Source: Nocardioides jishulii
GTDB taxonomy: Bacteria; Actinomycetota; Actinomycetes; Propionibacteriales; Nocardioidaceae
Length of the DNA: 64,000 bases
Direction: 5' to 3'
Assembly (NCBI RefSeq): GCF_006007965.1
Contig: NZ_CP040748.1
Span: forward strand, 3,410,001-3,474,000
The translations under genes were made by a program, and so were the position numbers. How positions within the stretch are numbered: the first letter of the stretch is position 1; each line of letters starts with the position of its first letter. The notes under the pieces are model-generated. The model had not been told where the DNA came from. It was given only the letters and a program-made list of their open reading frames with translations, and ran no database searches. Below are positions 25,687 to 34,821 of the stretch, piece by piece.

Positions 25687-26538
25687 TCACAGCCCGAAGA
25701 GTCGCGCCAGCGTGCGGGCGACTCCGTCGGCGGCGTGGTGGGGTGCGACGTGCCTGGCCCCGGCGCGCAAGGAGGGATGTGCGTTCTCCATCGCGTACGC
25801 GTGCCCCGCCCAGTCGAGGAGCGGCAGGTCGTTGGGCATGTCGCCGAAGGCGACGACCTCGCTCCGGGTGACGCCGAGGTCGCCGCAGAGCTCCGCGAGC
25901 GTGGTGGCCTTGGTGACGCCCGCGCCGGAGATCTCCACGAGCGTGCCCACCGACGACCACGTGGTGGTGACCTCGTGGCCGACCGCTTCCTCGGCCAGGC
26001 GCCAGAACTCCTCCGGCTCCTGGGCCTCGTGGCGGGCGAGCAGCTTGACCACCTCGCCGTCGACCAGCTCCTCCAGCGGGGCGACGGGCACTCCGGGATC
26101 GGTGCCGATCTTGAGACGCGGCATGAAGTCGGGCTCGCGGGAGAAGCCAGTCGTCTTCTCGAGGGCGAACGTCGTCCCGGGCACCGCCGAGCGCAGCAGG
26201 CGAGCCACCCGCACCAGGACGTCGGGAGCGATGGTGCGCGCACGGCGTACGGAGTGGGAGGCGACGTCGTAGACGATGCCGCCGTTGCTGAGGATCGCCA
26301 GCCCGTGACCGCCGACCTCCTCCCACAGGTGCTCCATCCAGCGGATCGGTCGGCCGGTCACGAAGACCACGGGCACGTTGCGCTCCTCGAGCGCCAGCAG
26401 CACCTCGCGGGTGTAGGCGCTCACCGCGCCGTCCGGACCCAGCAGGGTGCCGTCGAGGTCGGTCGCGACCAGTCGCGGCGGCGCAGGGGGCGGGAAGGCT
26501 CCGTCCTCGTCCGCCTTCGGCGCGTCGCTGGTGGTCAC
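25687..26538 (-). CDS. HAD-family (Cof-type) phosphatase
   Basis: This 283-residue HAD-IIB hydrolase shows motif I DLDGTLLGPDG, motif II VFVTGRP and motif IV FGDMPNDLPLLDW, which holds the Mg2+-binding acidic residues. Cof-type enzymes dephosphorylate sugar phosphates or vitamin-related phosphates in the cytoplasm; the substrate is not readable. The GTG start lies four bases after the stop of a second HAD gene, and both follow serS. The three genes are probably one transcript. Confidence 0.88.
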   Translation of the reverse strand: MTTSDAPKADEDGAFPPPAPPRLVATDLDGTLLGPDGAVSAYTREVLLALEERNVPVVFVTGRPIRWMEHLWEEVGGHGLAILSNGGIVYDVASHSVRRARTIAPDVLVRVARLLRSAVPGTTFALEKTTGFSREPDFMPRLKIGTDPGVPVAPLEELVDGEVVKLLARHEAQEPEEFWRLAEEAVGHEVTTTWSSVGTLVEISGAGVTKATTLAELCGDLGVTRSEVVAFGDMPNDLPLLDWAGHAYAMENAHPSLRAGARHVAPHHAADGVARTLARLFGL

Positions 26539-26542
26539 CGGA

Positions 26543-27454
26543 TCAGTCCCGGCCGAACCAGCGGTTGAGCTCGACGGCCACGCCGTCGTCGTTGACCGTG
26601 GCCGTCACGGCGTCGGCGGCTGCGCGGACCTCCTCGATCGCCTGACCCATCGCGACACCCCGGCCGGCCCAGGCCAGCATCTCGAGGTCGTTGCGACCGT
26701 CACCGATGGCGAGGACGTCGACCGGGTCGACACCCAGGGCGTCGCAGACGTGCTGCAGGCCCGAGGCCTTGGAGACCCCGGCCGGGGCGAAGTCCATCCA
26801 GGCGCTCCAGCCGACGACGTAGTCGGTGCCGTGCAGGCCCAGCTTGGCGGCGGTGTCGAGGAAGTCCTCGGCGGTCGACTCCGGGTCGCGCACCACGACG
26901 CGGTTGACCGGCTTGCCGACGATCTCCTCGACGGGCGTGATCACCTGCTCGCCGTTGAGCTCGCCCGGCGGGAAGGGCCGGTTGACCAGGTAGCCACCCA
27001 GCGAACGCTCCTCGGCCGCCACCAGGGCGTCGGGGTGGTGCTCCAGGATGGCGCGCACGGCGGGGGCCGCGTCGAAGACCTCCTCGTGCACGACCTCCTG
27101 CGGCGGGTAGCGGAAGATCACCGAGCCGTTGGAGGCGACGACCCAGAGTCGGTCGTCGACGTCGGGCGTCGGATCCTCCGGGGAGCCCTCCAGCGGGAGG
27201 TTGAGCAGGTCGGCGATCGTGGTCATGCCGTGCGGCGAGCGACCGCTGGCGAGCACGATGTGGGCGCCGGCGTCACGGGCGCGGTGGACCGCGTCGTACA
27301 CGGGCTGGCGGATGGTCTCGTAGGGGACGTCCTGGCCGTCGACCCACGCCAGCAGCGTGCCGTCGATGTCGAGCGCGACCAGGGCAGGGCGCCACCCCGG
27401 GGCAGGTTCGGCGCCCGAGCGGGACACTTCCTGCTGGATCTGCGTCTCAGCCAA
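26543..27454 (-). CDS. HAD-family (Cof-type) phosphatase, second paralogue
   Basis: This 303-residue HAD-IIB hydrolase shows motif [12 protein letters not shown], motif [12 protein letters not shown] and motif [18 protein letters not shown]. It is related to the HAD enzyme immediately downstream but clearly diverged, so an old tandem duplication is likely. The frame starts at TTG 27454, overlapping the end of serS by eight bases, which implies translational coupling. A start further in is possible but would cut into the conserved domain only after residue 20. Confidence 0.86.
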   Translation of the reverse strand: MAETQIQQEVSRSGAEPAPGWRPALVALDIDGTLLAWVDGQDVPYETIRQPVYDAVHRARDAGAHIVLASGRSPHGMTTIADLLNLPLEGSPEDPTPDVDDRLWVVASNGSVIFRYPPQEVVHEEVFDAAPAVRAILEHHPDALVAAEERSLGGYLVNRPFPPGELNGEQVITPVEEIVGKPVNRVVVRDPESTAEDFLDTAAKLGLHGTDYVVGWSAWMDFAPAGVSKASGLQHVCDALGVDPVDVLAIGDGRNDLEMLAWAGRGVAMGQAIEEVRAAADAVTATVNDDGVAVELNRWFGRD

Positions 27455-28730
27455 CGGGGTTCACCGGTTCCAGGACCTCGCGTCCCAGCCACTTCTGCAG
27501 CGCCTTGGGCACGCGCACCGAACCGTCGGCCTGCTGGTGCGTCTCGAGCACCGCCACGATGGCACGCGTGATGGCCGTCAGGGTGCCGTTGAGCGTCGCG
27601 ACCGGGACCGTCGATCCCTCGTCGGTCCGCGTACGGATGTCGAGGCGGCGCGCCTGGAAGTCGGTGCAGTTGGAGGTCGAGGTGAGCTCGCGGTACTTGC
27701 CCTGCGTGGGGATCCACGCCTCGAGGTCGAACTTGCGGGTCGCGCTCAGGCCGAGGTCGCCCGCAGCGATGTCGACGACCTGGTAGGCCAGCTCGAGCTT
27801 GTCCATGAACGCGCGCTCCCAGGCCAGCAGGCGCTGGTGCTCCGCCTCGGCCTCCTCGAGCGTCGTGTAGACGAACATCTCGACCTTGTCGAACCAGTGC
27901 ACCCGGATGATGCCCTTGGTGTCCTTGCCGTGCGAGCCGGCCTCCTTGCGGAAGCAGGGGCTGAACGCGGCGTAGCGGCGGGGCAGGCTCGTGGCGTCGA
28001 GGATCTCGTCGGAGTGGTAGGCGGCCATCGCGACCTCGGAGGTGCCGACCAGGTAGAGGTCCTCGCCCTCGATCCGGTAGACGTCGTCGGCCGCCTGGCC
28101 CAGGAAGCCGGTGCCCTCCATGGCACGGGGCTTGACCAGGGACGGCGCGATCACCTGGGTGAAGCCGGCCTCACGGGCCTGCTCCATCGCCATGTTGACG
28201 AGGGCGAACTCGAGCTCGGCGCCCACGCCGGTGAGGAAGTAGAAGCGCGAGCCGGAGACCTTGGCACCGCGATCGAGGTCGATCGCCCCGAGGATCTTGC
28301 CCAGCTCGATGTGGTCGCGCGGCTCGAAGCCCTCGGCCGCGAAGTCGCGCGGGGTGCCCACGGTCTCGATGACGACCGAGTCGTCCTCGCCCCCCTCGGG
28401 GGTGTCGTCGTGGGTGAGGTTCGGCATCTCGCGGATGGCCGTCTGCCAGGCCTCCTCGGCCGCGTTCTGGGCGGCCTCGGCCGCCTTCACGTCGGCGGCG
28501 AGCGTCTTGGTGCGGGCCAGCAGCTCGGCCTTCTCCTCACCGGTCGCCTTCGGGATCAGCTTGCCGAGCTGCTTCTGCTCTCCCCGCTTGGCCTCGAAGG
28601 CGGCGATCGCCTCGCGGCGCGCGGTGTCGGCGGCCAGTGCCCTGTCGACGACCTCGTCGGAGTGTCCACGCTTCGCCAGGCTGGCTCGTACACGGTCGGG
28701 GCTCTCGCGCAACAGACGGGGATCGATCAT
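27447..28730 (-). CDS. serS: Seryl-tRNA synthetase
   Basis: SerRS charges tRNA-Ser and tRNA-Sec with serine. The 427-residue enzyme has the N-terminal coiled-coil arm (residues 30-110, with [17 protein letters not shown]). The class II catalytic domain follows, with motif 2 [18 protein letters not shown] and motif 3 in the region [15 protein letters not shown]. Length is normal. It heads a small operon with the two HAD phosphatases and diverges from the lipid kinase gene. Confidence 0.97.
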   Translation of the reverse strand: MIDPRLLRESPDRVRASLAKRGHSDEVVDRALAADTARREAIAAFEAKRGEQKQLGKLIPKATGEEKAELLARTKTLAADVKAAEAAQNAAEEAWQTAIREMPNLTHDDTPEGGEDDSVVIETVGTPRDFAAEGFEPRDHIELGKILGAIDLDRGAKVSGSRFYFLTGVGAELEFALVNMAMEQAREAGFTQVIAPSLVKPRAMEGTGFLGQAADDVYRIEGEDLYLVGTSEVAMAAYHSDEILDATSLPRRYAAFSPCFRKEAGSHGKDTKGIIRVHWFDKVEMFVYTTLEEAEAEHQRLLAWERAFMDKLELAYQVVDIAAGDLGLSATRKFDLEAWIPTQGKYRELTSTSNCTDFQARRLDIRTRTDEGSTVPVATLNGTLTAITRAIVAVLETHQQADGSVRVPKALQKWLGREVLEPVNPVG

Positions 28731-28764
28731 GCTGCAAGGCTAGCCTTTGGGCATACTCGCTCGT

Positions 28765-30339
28765 GTGCTGGATCGAACCCGACCGAAGCTCCTGACCGCT
28801 GCCGGTGCGTGCGCGCTGCTCTTCGTCGCGCTCGCCTTCGCGGTGACCTGGGAGCGTACGCCGCTCGCCGGTCTCGACGACCTCGGTCAGGAGGCCGCGG
28901 CCTGGACGGCGCGCCACGACCTGCTGACCCAGGTGCTCCTGGTGGTGGAGGACGTCTTCAACACCATCGGGATGACGATCCTGACGCTCCTGCTCGCCGG
29001 CGCGCTGCTGTGGAAGAAGCACCCCCGTGCCGCGTTGATCACGGTCGTCGTGATGGCCGTGACCTCGCTGCTGACCACCGGACTGAAACTCCTTCTGAGC
29101 CGCGACCGCCCCGACTGGCAGGAGGCGCTCGGGCTGCACGACACGCTGAGCTTCCCCTCGGGCCACGCCTCGTCGATCACCGCCTACACCGCTCTCCTGG
29201 CCGTGCTCGCGGTGATCTTCGTGCGCAAGCAGACGATGCGGCGCATCGCGGTGACCGGACTCGGACTGGTCTGGCTCCTGGTCATCCTCGACCGGGTGCT
29301 GCTGGGGCGCCACTACCCCACCGACGTCATCGCCGGCGCGCTGCTGGCGCTGACCGTGCTCTTCGTGGCGCTCGTCTGGTTCGACCCGCGACCGCGGAGC
29401 ATCGCGCAGAAGATCGAGCCGTTGCCGGAGGTCTACTCCTCCCGCAAGCGGCTCGCCGTCGTGCTCAACCCGATCAAGGTCGAAGACGTGGGCGCCTTCC
29501 GCGACCTGGTGACCAACCTGGCGCGGGACGCCGGCTGGCACGAGCCGAGCTGGCACTACACGACGGTCGAGGACTCCGGCACCGGGATGGCGGCCGCGGC
29601 CGCCGCGGACGGCGTCGACCTGGTCCTGGTCTGCGGCGGCGACGGCACCGTGCGCGAGGTGTGCGCCGAGCTCGCCGGGAGCGGGATCCCGGTCGGGATC
29701 ATCCCCGCCGGGACCGGCAACCTGCTGGCGCGCAACCTCGACATCCCCCTCTACATCCGCTCCGCGATCGACGTCGGGCTCAACGGCCAGGACCGTGCCA
29801 TCGACATGGTGGAGGTGACCGGCGACGGCATCGACACCAGTCACTTCATGGTGATGGCCGGCATGGGCTTCGACGCCGCGATCATGGAGGGCGTCAACGA
29901 CGACATCAAGAAGCGCATCGGCTGGATGGCCTACATCCTGTCGGGCCTGAAGTCGCTGATGTTCCCGGCCGTGAAGGTCGAGATCTCGATGGACGGCGAG
30001 CCGCCCACCACGCACTGGGTCCGCACCGTCGTGGTCGGCAACGTGGGCTACCTCCAGGCCGGCATGCCCCTCCTGCCCGACGCGACCATCGACGACGGCC
30101 AGATCGACGTCGTGCTCCTGCACCCCAAGCGCTTCCTCTCCTGGGTGCCGCTGGCCGCCCGGGTCATGGTCCGGAGCAAGCGCACCGACTCCACGATCGA
30201 CCGACTCACCGGGGCCTCGGTCTCGATCCGCGCCGCCATCGCGACGCCACGCCAGCTCGACGGCGACTCGATCGGCGAGGGCAAGGAACTCACGATGACC
30301 TGCGTGCCGGGTCGGTTGCTCGTGCGCGTTCCGCGCTGA
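28765..30339 (+). CDS. PAP2 phosphatase / diacylglycerol-kinase-like fusion
   Basis: This is a 524-residue two-domain membrane enzyme. The N-terminal PAP2 domain has about six helices and the three phosphatase motifs KLLLSRDRP, PSGHASS and LLGRHYPTD. The C-terminal half is a DAGK/sphingosine-kinase catalytic domain with VCGGDGTVREV and GIIPAGTGNLLARNL. Such fusions are common in actinobacteria and probably recycle undecaprenyl or other lipid phosphates. GTG 28765 is preferred because CATACT lies seven bases upstream; TTG 28747 is an alternative. The 3' end is followed by a 25-base tandem repeat of its last codons. Confidence 0.9.
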   Translation: MLDRTRPKLLTAAGACALLFVALAFAVTWERTPLAGLDDLGQEAAAWTARHDLLTQVLLVVEDVFNTIGMTILTLLLAGALLWKKHPRAALITVVVMAVTSLLTTGLKLLLSRDRPDWQEALGLHDTLSFPSGHASSITAYTALLAVLAVIFVRKQTMRRIAVTGLGLVWLLVILDRVLLGRHYPTDVIAGALLALTVLFVALVWFDPRPRSIAQKIEPLPEVYSSRKRLAVVLNPIKVEDVGAFRDLVTNLARDAGWHEPSWHYTTVEDSGTGMAAAAAADGVDLVLVCGGDGTVREVCAELAGSGIPVGIIPAGTGNLLARNLDIPLYIRSAIDVGLNGQDRAIDMVEVTGDGIDTSHFMVMAGMGFDAAIMEGVNDDIKKRIGWMAYILSGLKSLMFPAVKVEISMDGEPPTTHWVRTVVVGNVGYLQAGMPLLPDATIDDGQIDVVLLHPKRFLSWVPLAARVMVRSKRTDSTIDRLTGASVSIRAAIATPRQLDGDSIGEGKELTMTCVPGRLLVRVPR

Positions 30340-30375
30340 TCGGTAGAGCCGCGTTCCGCGCTGATCAGCAGAGCT
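30326..30375. repeat. Tandem repeat at the end of the PAP2/kinase gene
   Basis: GCGTTCCGCGCTGATC occurs at 30326-30341 and 30351-30366 with period 25, and similarity continues through AGAGC. The first copy holds the gene's stop codon; the second follows directly. Confidence 0.75.
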
Positions 30376-30378
30376 GGG

Positions 30379-30780
30379 TCAGCCGCGCGCGTGCGCGACG
30401 GCCTCCTGCTCCTCCGGAGAGAGCTGGGCCTCGCTCGACCAGCTGCTGATCGTCTTGGCGTACGTCCGCGCCTCGCTCCGGCCGTGGATCGAGCTGAGCA
30501 CCACGCCGTCGCCGGCGTCGTCGAGCAGCGCGACCGACCACGACAGGTGCCCGCCGACGTCGCCGAAGGCGTCGTACCGCACCACGGAGAGGTGTCGCAG
30601 CGCGCCCTGCGAGGCAGCCTGCAGCGCCGCCACCTCCCGGCGCAGGCCGACGACGTCCTCGGGCAACGGGGACGCGCCGGCGACGGCGGGGCGGGAGCCG
30701 GCCGTACGCCGCAGGGCGACGACCGAGAAGACCACGGCGACGACGGAGAGGAGCAGGGCGGGGACCGCGAGGTAGGACAC
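30379..30780 (-). CDS. DUF4446 family membrane-anchored protein
   Basis: This 133-residue protein has an N-terminal membrane helix (AVPALLLSVVAVVFSVVAL), a coiled-coil-prone stretch (DVVGLRREVAALQAASQGALRHL) and the DUF4446 core VVRYDAFGDVGGHLSWSVALLDDAGDGVV. Family function is unknown. The GTG start has TAGGCT six bases upstream and no ribosome site. It diverges from pheA. Confidence 0.88.
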   Translation of the reverse strand: MSYLAVPALLLSVVAVVFSVVALRRTAGSRPAVAGASPLPEDVVGLRREVAALQAASQGALRHLSVVRYDAFGDVGGHLSWSVALLDDAGDGVVLSSIHGRSEARTYAKTISSWSSEAQLSPEEQEAVAHARG

Positions 30781-30856
30781 GGCGGCAGCCTAGTCGCGGC
30801 TGGCCTGTGAACGGCCTCGACGCGACACCAACGGGCGGCGTGGGACAGTGGTCCGC

Positions 30857-31714
30857 GTGAGTGCCACCGAGAAGACCCGCCGCATCGCCTACCAGGGTGA
30901 GCCGGGCGCCAACTCCCACATCGTCTGCGCCCAGCACTACCCCGACCACGAGGCCGTCCCGTGCGCCTCGTTCGAGGACGTGTTCGCGGCCGTCGAGGGC
31001 GGCGACGCGGACCTGGCGATGATCCCGATCGACAACTCGCTGGCCGGTCGGGTAGCCGACATCCACCACTTCCTGCCCGCCTCGTCGCTGCACATCGTGG
31101 GCGAGCACTTCCTGCGCATTACCTTCAACCTGATGGCGCTGCCGGGTGCCGACGAGTCGACGATCCGCACCGTGCACAGCCACGTCCACGCGCTGGGCCA
31201 GTGCCGCAACGTCATCCGCGAGCTCGGCGCCAGGCCGGTCACCGCCGGTGACACCGCCGGAGCGGCCCGCGAGGTCTCCGAGTCCGGCGACATCACCCAG
31301 GCCGCTCTCGCGCCGCCGCTGGCCGCCGAGATCTACGGGCTCGAGGTGCTGCGTACGGAGGTCGAGGACGAGGACCACAACACCACCCGCTTCGTGGTGC
31401 TCTCGCCCGACTACGTCAAGGCGCCCGCGGGGCAGGGGCCGGTCGTCACGAGCTTCATCTTCAACGTACGCAACCTGCCGGCCGCGCTCTACAAGGCGCT
31501 CGGCGGCTTCGCGACCAACGGCGTCAACATGACGAAGCTGGAGAGCTACATGGTGGGCGGCGAGTTCGCCGCGACCCAGTTCCTCGCCGAGGTCGACGGC
31601 CACCCGGACGAGCCGGCCCTGGCGCGAGCCTTGGAGGAGCTGGCCTTCTTCACCACCGACATCAAGGTGCTGGGGGTCTACCCGGCTGCCCCGGAGCGCG
31701 CCCAGCGCACCTGA
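30857..31714 (+). CDS. pheA: Prephenate dehydratase
   Basis: PheA converts prephenate to phenylpyruvate in phenylalanine synthesis. The 285-residue enzyme has the periplasmic-binding-like catalytic domain (IAYQGEPGANSHIV, MIPIDNSLAGRVADIHHFL, and NTTRFVVLSPD with the catalytic Thr-Arg-Phe). A C-terminal ACT domain follows (NLPAALYKALGGFATNGVNMTKLESYMV), expected to bind phenylalanine for feedback control. GTG 30857 is favoured over GTG 30848 because GACAGT lies seven bases before it. The strong hairpin at 31774 ends the transcript. Confidence 0.94.
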   Translation: MSATEKTRRIAYQGEPGANSHIVCAQHYPDHEAVPCASFEDVFAAVEGGDADLAMIPIDNSLAGRVADIHHFLPASSLHIVGEHFLRITFNLMALPGADESTIRTVHSHVHALGQCRNVIRELGARPVTAGDTAGAAREVSESGDITQAALAPPLAAEIYGLEVLRTEVEDEDHNTTRFVVLSPDYVKAPAGQGPVVTSFIFNVRNLPAALYKALGGFATNGVNMTKLESYMVGGEFAATQFLAEVDGHPDEPALARALEELAFFTTDIKVLGVYPAAPERAQRT

Positions 31715-31773
31715 GCGCGGTTCACACGTCACCAGGGCACGACGGCCGCGAACGCGCCGACACCGCAAACGCA

Positions 31774-31813
31774 ACGACGCCGGGAACGAGATCACTCTCG
31801 CTCCCGGCGTCGT
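31774..31813. terminator. Bidirectional terminator between pheA and the M4 protease
   Basis: Perfect 12-bp arms (ACGACGCCGGGA and complement) enclose a further four-bp stem (CGAG/CTCG) and a six-base loop. It sits between two converging genes and should end both transcripts. Confidence 0.9.
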
Positions 31814-31833
31814 CGTCTGCGCGACTCAGGGGG

Positions 31834-34053
31834 TCACTTGCAGCGACCGACTCCGATGTCGTCGATGAACCAGCCGAGGGCGTAGATGTTGACCGACGCC
31901 TCGGTGGCGATGCGGAACCGGACGAAGACCTTCTTGCCGCGGGCCTTCTTCGGGAACTTCACCACCGTGGTGCGGTAGCCACCGCTCTCACCGGCGAACG
32001 CGCGCTTGCCCGCGAACTTGGAGTTCAACGACTTCTTCGCAGACACCTTGTGCACCTTGTTGGGGTACTTGCCCTTGAAGACGTCGAACCACTTCTTGCC
32101 GTTGAGCGAGTACTCCACCCGACCGCCGTCGTAGTTCTTGCCGTTGTCGGTGTCGAAGAGGTAGGCGTGCTTGAAGCGCAGGAAGGAGCTCTTGTGCTTG
32201 GGCACCTTCACCTTCTTCTTCGTCCTGACCGAGTAGTCCTTCGACTTGCCCTTCTTGGAGTCAGGGAACCAGTTGCCCGGGCGGTCGAAGCCCCAGAGGT
32301 TCTTCTTGCCGGTGCTGGCGTAGGTCGCGTCGAAGCCCAGGTTGTTCGGGTTGCCGGGGGCGAACCACGGACGCTGCGCCTTCCACTTCTTGCCACCCTT
32401 CTCCAGACCGTCGGAGAAGCTCCACTTGACCTTCTTGCAGGTCTTCATGTCCTTGGCGTTGGAACGCGCGATGTCCATCTGCGTGGCCTTGACGGCCTTG
32501 TCGACCTGGGTGCAGTTGCTGTACGAGATGCCCTTCGTGCCGACCAGGTTCTTGCAGGCCTGGCGCAGCGCACGGGCCAGGTCCTGGTAGTCGCTGGCGG
32601 AGGTGAGGATGCCCGTGTTGGCCTCGTACCAGATCGCGGCAGTCTTGGTGACGCCCAGGCCGGAGACCGTCTGGCCGTTGAAGGAGCCACCGTCGGTCAT
32701 CAGCGAGGCGGCCTTGTTGCCGACGCCGCTGTTGTAGTGGACACCGCCGTTGTCGCCCCTGCCGCGGTAGTAGAGCGGGTCGTTCATCCGCGCCGGCTGG
32801 TTGAACTGATTCGGGTTGGCCATGTTGCGGATCGCCCCGATCGGCAACGACTCGCCGAGCTTCCACCGGTCGGCGGCCGCGTCGTTGGGCGAGCTGGTCG
32901 CGAGGTCGACGAACTCACCGAAGATGTCGGAGATCGACTCGTTGATCGCACCGGACTGGTACGAGTAGAAGAGGCGCGAGGAGCGCTCGGTGACACCGTG
33001 GGCGAGCTCGTGGCCGACCACGTCGTCGGCGGAGGCGTAGCCCGCGCCGTAGGTCATCTGCGAGCCGTTCCAGAACGCGTTGGCGTAGGGGCAGCCGCTG
33101 TCGGGGTCGCAGTAGCGCACGGTCGAGACGAGGGGCATGCCCTTGCCGTCGATCGAGTCACGGTTGAACTGGGCCTTGAACCAGTCGTAGGTCGCACCCG
33201 AGTAGGTGTAGGCCTGACGGACCTCGGCGTTCATCGCGTTGACGTTGCCGCCCTCGGTGAGGACCGAGTTGGAGCACGGCACACCGTTGGGGGTGTTGCC
33301 CGCGTCGCAGACGCGGCGGTTCTTGGCCGCGTGGATCTCGTCGAACGCATCGACGATCGCGCCCAGCTGGGCGTCCACGAAGACCTGGCGACGGACGTGG
33401 TCGGAGTAGGAGACCTCGACCGCGTGGACGGTGCGAGCACCCGGCAGCTTGTCGCTGCCGATGATGCTCGGGTCGTAGACCTTCAGGCCCTCGTAGACGG
33501 CCGTGACCTGGCTCGGCTTCACGCCGGCGCCGCGGGCGACGTAGGCCTTGGCGGAGCGGACGGCAACAGCCTGGCCGACGGTGGCCCGGCCGACGTTGGG
33601 GGTGCTGGCGTCCGGAAGGACCTCGCCGGAGGCGGAGACGATGCGGTTGTCCTCGTCGAGCTGCACGGCGAGCTCGCCACCGAGCACCTCGACGCCGTCG
33701 ATCTCCTGCACGACGCGCACGGTGGTGTTGCCGGTGACCTGCTCGTGGACGCGGTCGGCCTTCACCTCCGAGCGCCTGCCCAGGCCGAACTCGTTGGCGT
33801 GCTGCTCGACGAAGGCGCGCGCGGCAGTCTTCGGGCTCGAGGAGGCGCGGATGCCCTTCGGCGGAGCGAGGGGCTTGCCGGCCTTCGTCCCGACGAAGTT
33901 CACGACCCCGCCTTCGCCGTGGACCTCGGCGCGGGCCCCGAACCCCTCGTCGGACGGGGCCGCGGAGGAGGTCGACACGAGTCCCGTGGCGGTGGACACG
34001 GTCAGCGCGAGGATCATCCCCGCCGCAGCCGTGGTTCTGGTCAGTGGTCGCAT
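31834..34053 (-). CDS. Secreted M4-family (thermolysin-like) metalloprotease
   Basis: This is a 739-residue preproenzyme. A signal peptide (TTAAAGMILALTVSTATGLV) leads an FTP/PepSY-type propeptide of about 200 residues. The M4 catalytic domain follows, with zinc motif HELAH at residues 348-352 and the downstream Glu in GAINESISDIFGEFVDLA. The C-terminal part after the M4 domain (from about residue 530, Lys- and Trp-rich, ending LGWFIDDIGVGRC) looks like an immune-inhibitor-A-type or jelly-roll binding module. ATG 34053 is chosen because GAAGGA lies before it and the signal peptide begins there. It should be exported and act on extracellular protein. Confidence 0.93.
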   Translation of the reverse strand: MRPLTRTTAAAGMILALTVSTATGLVSTSSAAPSDEGFGARAEVHGEGGVVNFVGTKAGKPLAPPKGIRASSSPKTAARAFVEQHANEFGLGRRSEVKADRVHEQVTGNTTVRVVQEIDGVEVLGGELAVQLDEDNRIVSASGEVLPDASTPNVGRATVGQAVAVRSAKAYVARGAGVKPSQVTAVYEGLKVYDPSIIGSDKLPGARTVHAVEVSYSDHVRRQVFVDAQLGAIVDAFDEIHAAKNRRVCDAGNTPNGVPCSNSVLTEGGNVNAMNAEVRQAYTYSGATYDWFKAQFNRDSIDGKGMPLVSTVRYCDPDSGCPYANAFWNGSQMTYGAGYASADDVVGHELAHGVTERSSRLFYSYQSGAINESISDIFGEFVDLATSSPNDAAADRWKLGESLPIGAIRNMANPNQFNQPARMNDPLYYRGRGDNGGVHYNSGVGNKAASLMTDGGSFNGQTVSGLGVTKTAAIWYEANTGILTSASDYQDLARALRQACKNLVGTKGISYSNCTQVDKAVKATQMDIARSNAKDMKTCKKVKWSFSDGLEKGGKKWKAQRPWFAPGNPNNLGFDATYASTGKKNLWGFDRPGNWFPDSKKGKSKDYSVRTKKKVKVPKHKSSFLRFKHAYLFDTDNGKNYDGGRVEYSLNGKKWFDVFKGKYPNKVHKVSAKKSLNSKFAGKRAFAGESGGYRTTVVKFPKKARGKKVFVRFRIATEASVNIYALGWFIDDIGVGRCK

Positions 34054-34247
34054 GAGTTCCTTCTCCCCCAAAGACGTCGAGCGGACAGGCTTCGCATCGT
34101 ATGCGGCTCGTCCGACAATCACACAGACTTAGGGGCACCTACTGGGGGGTACGGCTCCGAACGGCCGCATTCGTCCAGGATACGTCCGCTGGCCCACCCA
34201 TCGGACCTTCGCTGGCGCCCTGCCGGCCCACGGCGGAGACTTCGCCG

Positions 34248-34760
34248 GTGAACCTCTACTGGCGCCTCATCTGGCTCGTGCTGACCACCAAACGACGCCC
34301 TCGGACTCTGTTGTGGGGCACCACCCGATCGCCCTTCCGGGTGCTGCCGAGCGACCTCGACGGCCTGGGCCACATGAACAACGCCAAGTACTTCGGCTTC
34401 ATGGACCTCGGCCGGGTTGACCAGATGCTGCGCTCCGGGCTGTGGCAGATGTGCCAGGAGCGTGGGTGGTACTCGGTCGTGGCGAGCCAGACGATCCGCT
34501 ACCGCCGCTCGCTCAAGCCGTGGCAGCGCTTCGACCTCCAGACCCAGGTGATCGGCTTCGACGAGAAGGCGATGTACATCGAGTCGCGCTTCATGCAGCG
34601 GGGCACGCTCGCGGCGCACGCGGTGGCCCAGGTCCGCTTCCTGCGGAAGAAGGGCGGAGACGTGGCGCCGGACGAGGTGAAGGAGCTGATCCCCGAGGCC
34701 CCCGAGCTCGACCTGCCCGAGTGGGTGAGCGCCTGGGCCGAGGCCGTGCGGCGCGCATGA
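34248..34760 (+). CDS. Acyl-CoA thioesterase (4HBT-type hotdog)
   Basis: This 170-residue hotdog-fold protein has the pattern LDGLGHMNNAKYFGFMDLGR, in which Asp and the HMNN region mark 4-hydroxybenzoyl-CoA-thioesterase-like enzymes. TIRYRRSLKPWQRFDLQTQV then forms the central strands. It resembles the eukaryotic THEM6-type branch. Substrate is unknown; cleavage of acyl-CoA is inferred. GTG 34248 follows GGCGGAGACTTCGCC. It is divergent from the protease gene, separated by 194 bases that include the small palindrome CGCAT-CGT-ATGCG at 34093-34105. Confidence 0.82.
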   Translation: MNLYWRLIWLVLTTKRRPRTLLWGTTRSPFRVLPSDLDGLGHMNNAKYFGFMDLGRVDQMLRSGLWQMCQERGWYSVVASQTIRYRRSLKPWQRFDLQTQVIGFDEKAMYIESRFMQRGTLAAHAVAQVRFLRKKGGDVAPDEVKELIPEAPELDLPEWVSAWAEAVRRA

Positions 34761-34821
34761 CCCACCCGGGCGACCGCTCCGACGGCTAGGGTCCGAGAAG
34801 GATTCCGCACGAGGAGCGGCC

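Noticed and set aside
27357..30449. A long plus-strand open frame across two HAD genes, serS and the lipid kinase
   Set aside because: It is antisense to, or out of frame with, genes with clear motifs; its composition is typical of high-GC shadow frames.
34093..34105. Small palindrome CGCAT-CGT-ATGCG between the protease and thioesterase genes
   Set aside because: Five-bp arms are too short to call an operator without a second copy.
32050..34251. A long plus-strand open frame opposite the M4 protease
   Set aside because: The protease on the other strand has a signal peptide and HELAH; the opposite frame has no recognisable domain.
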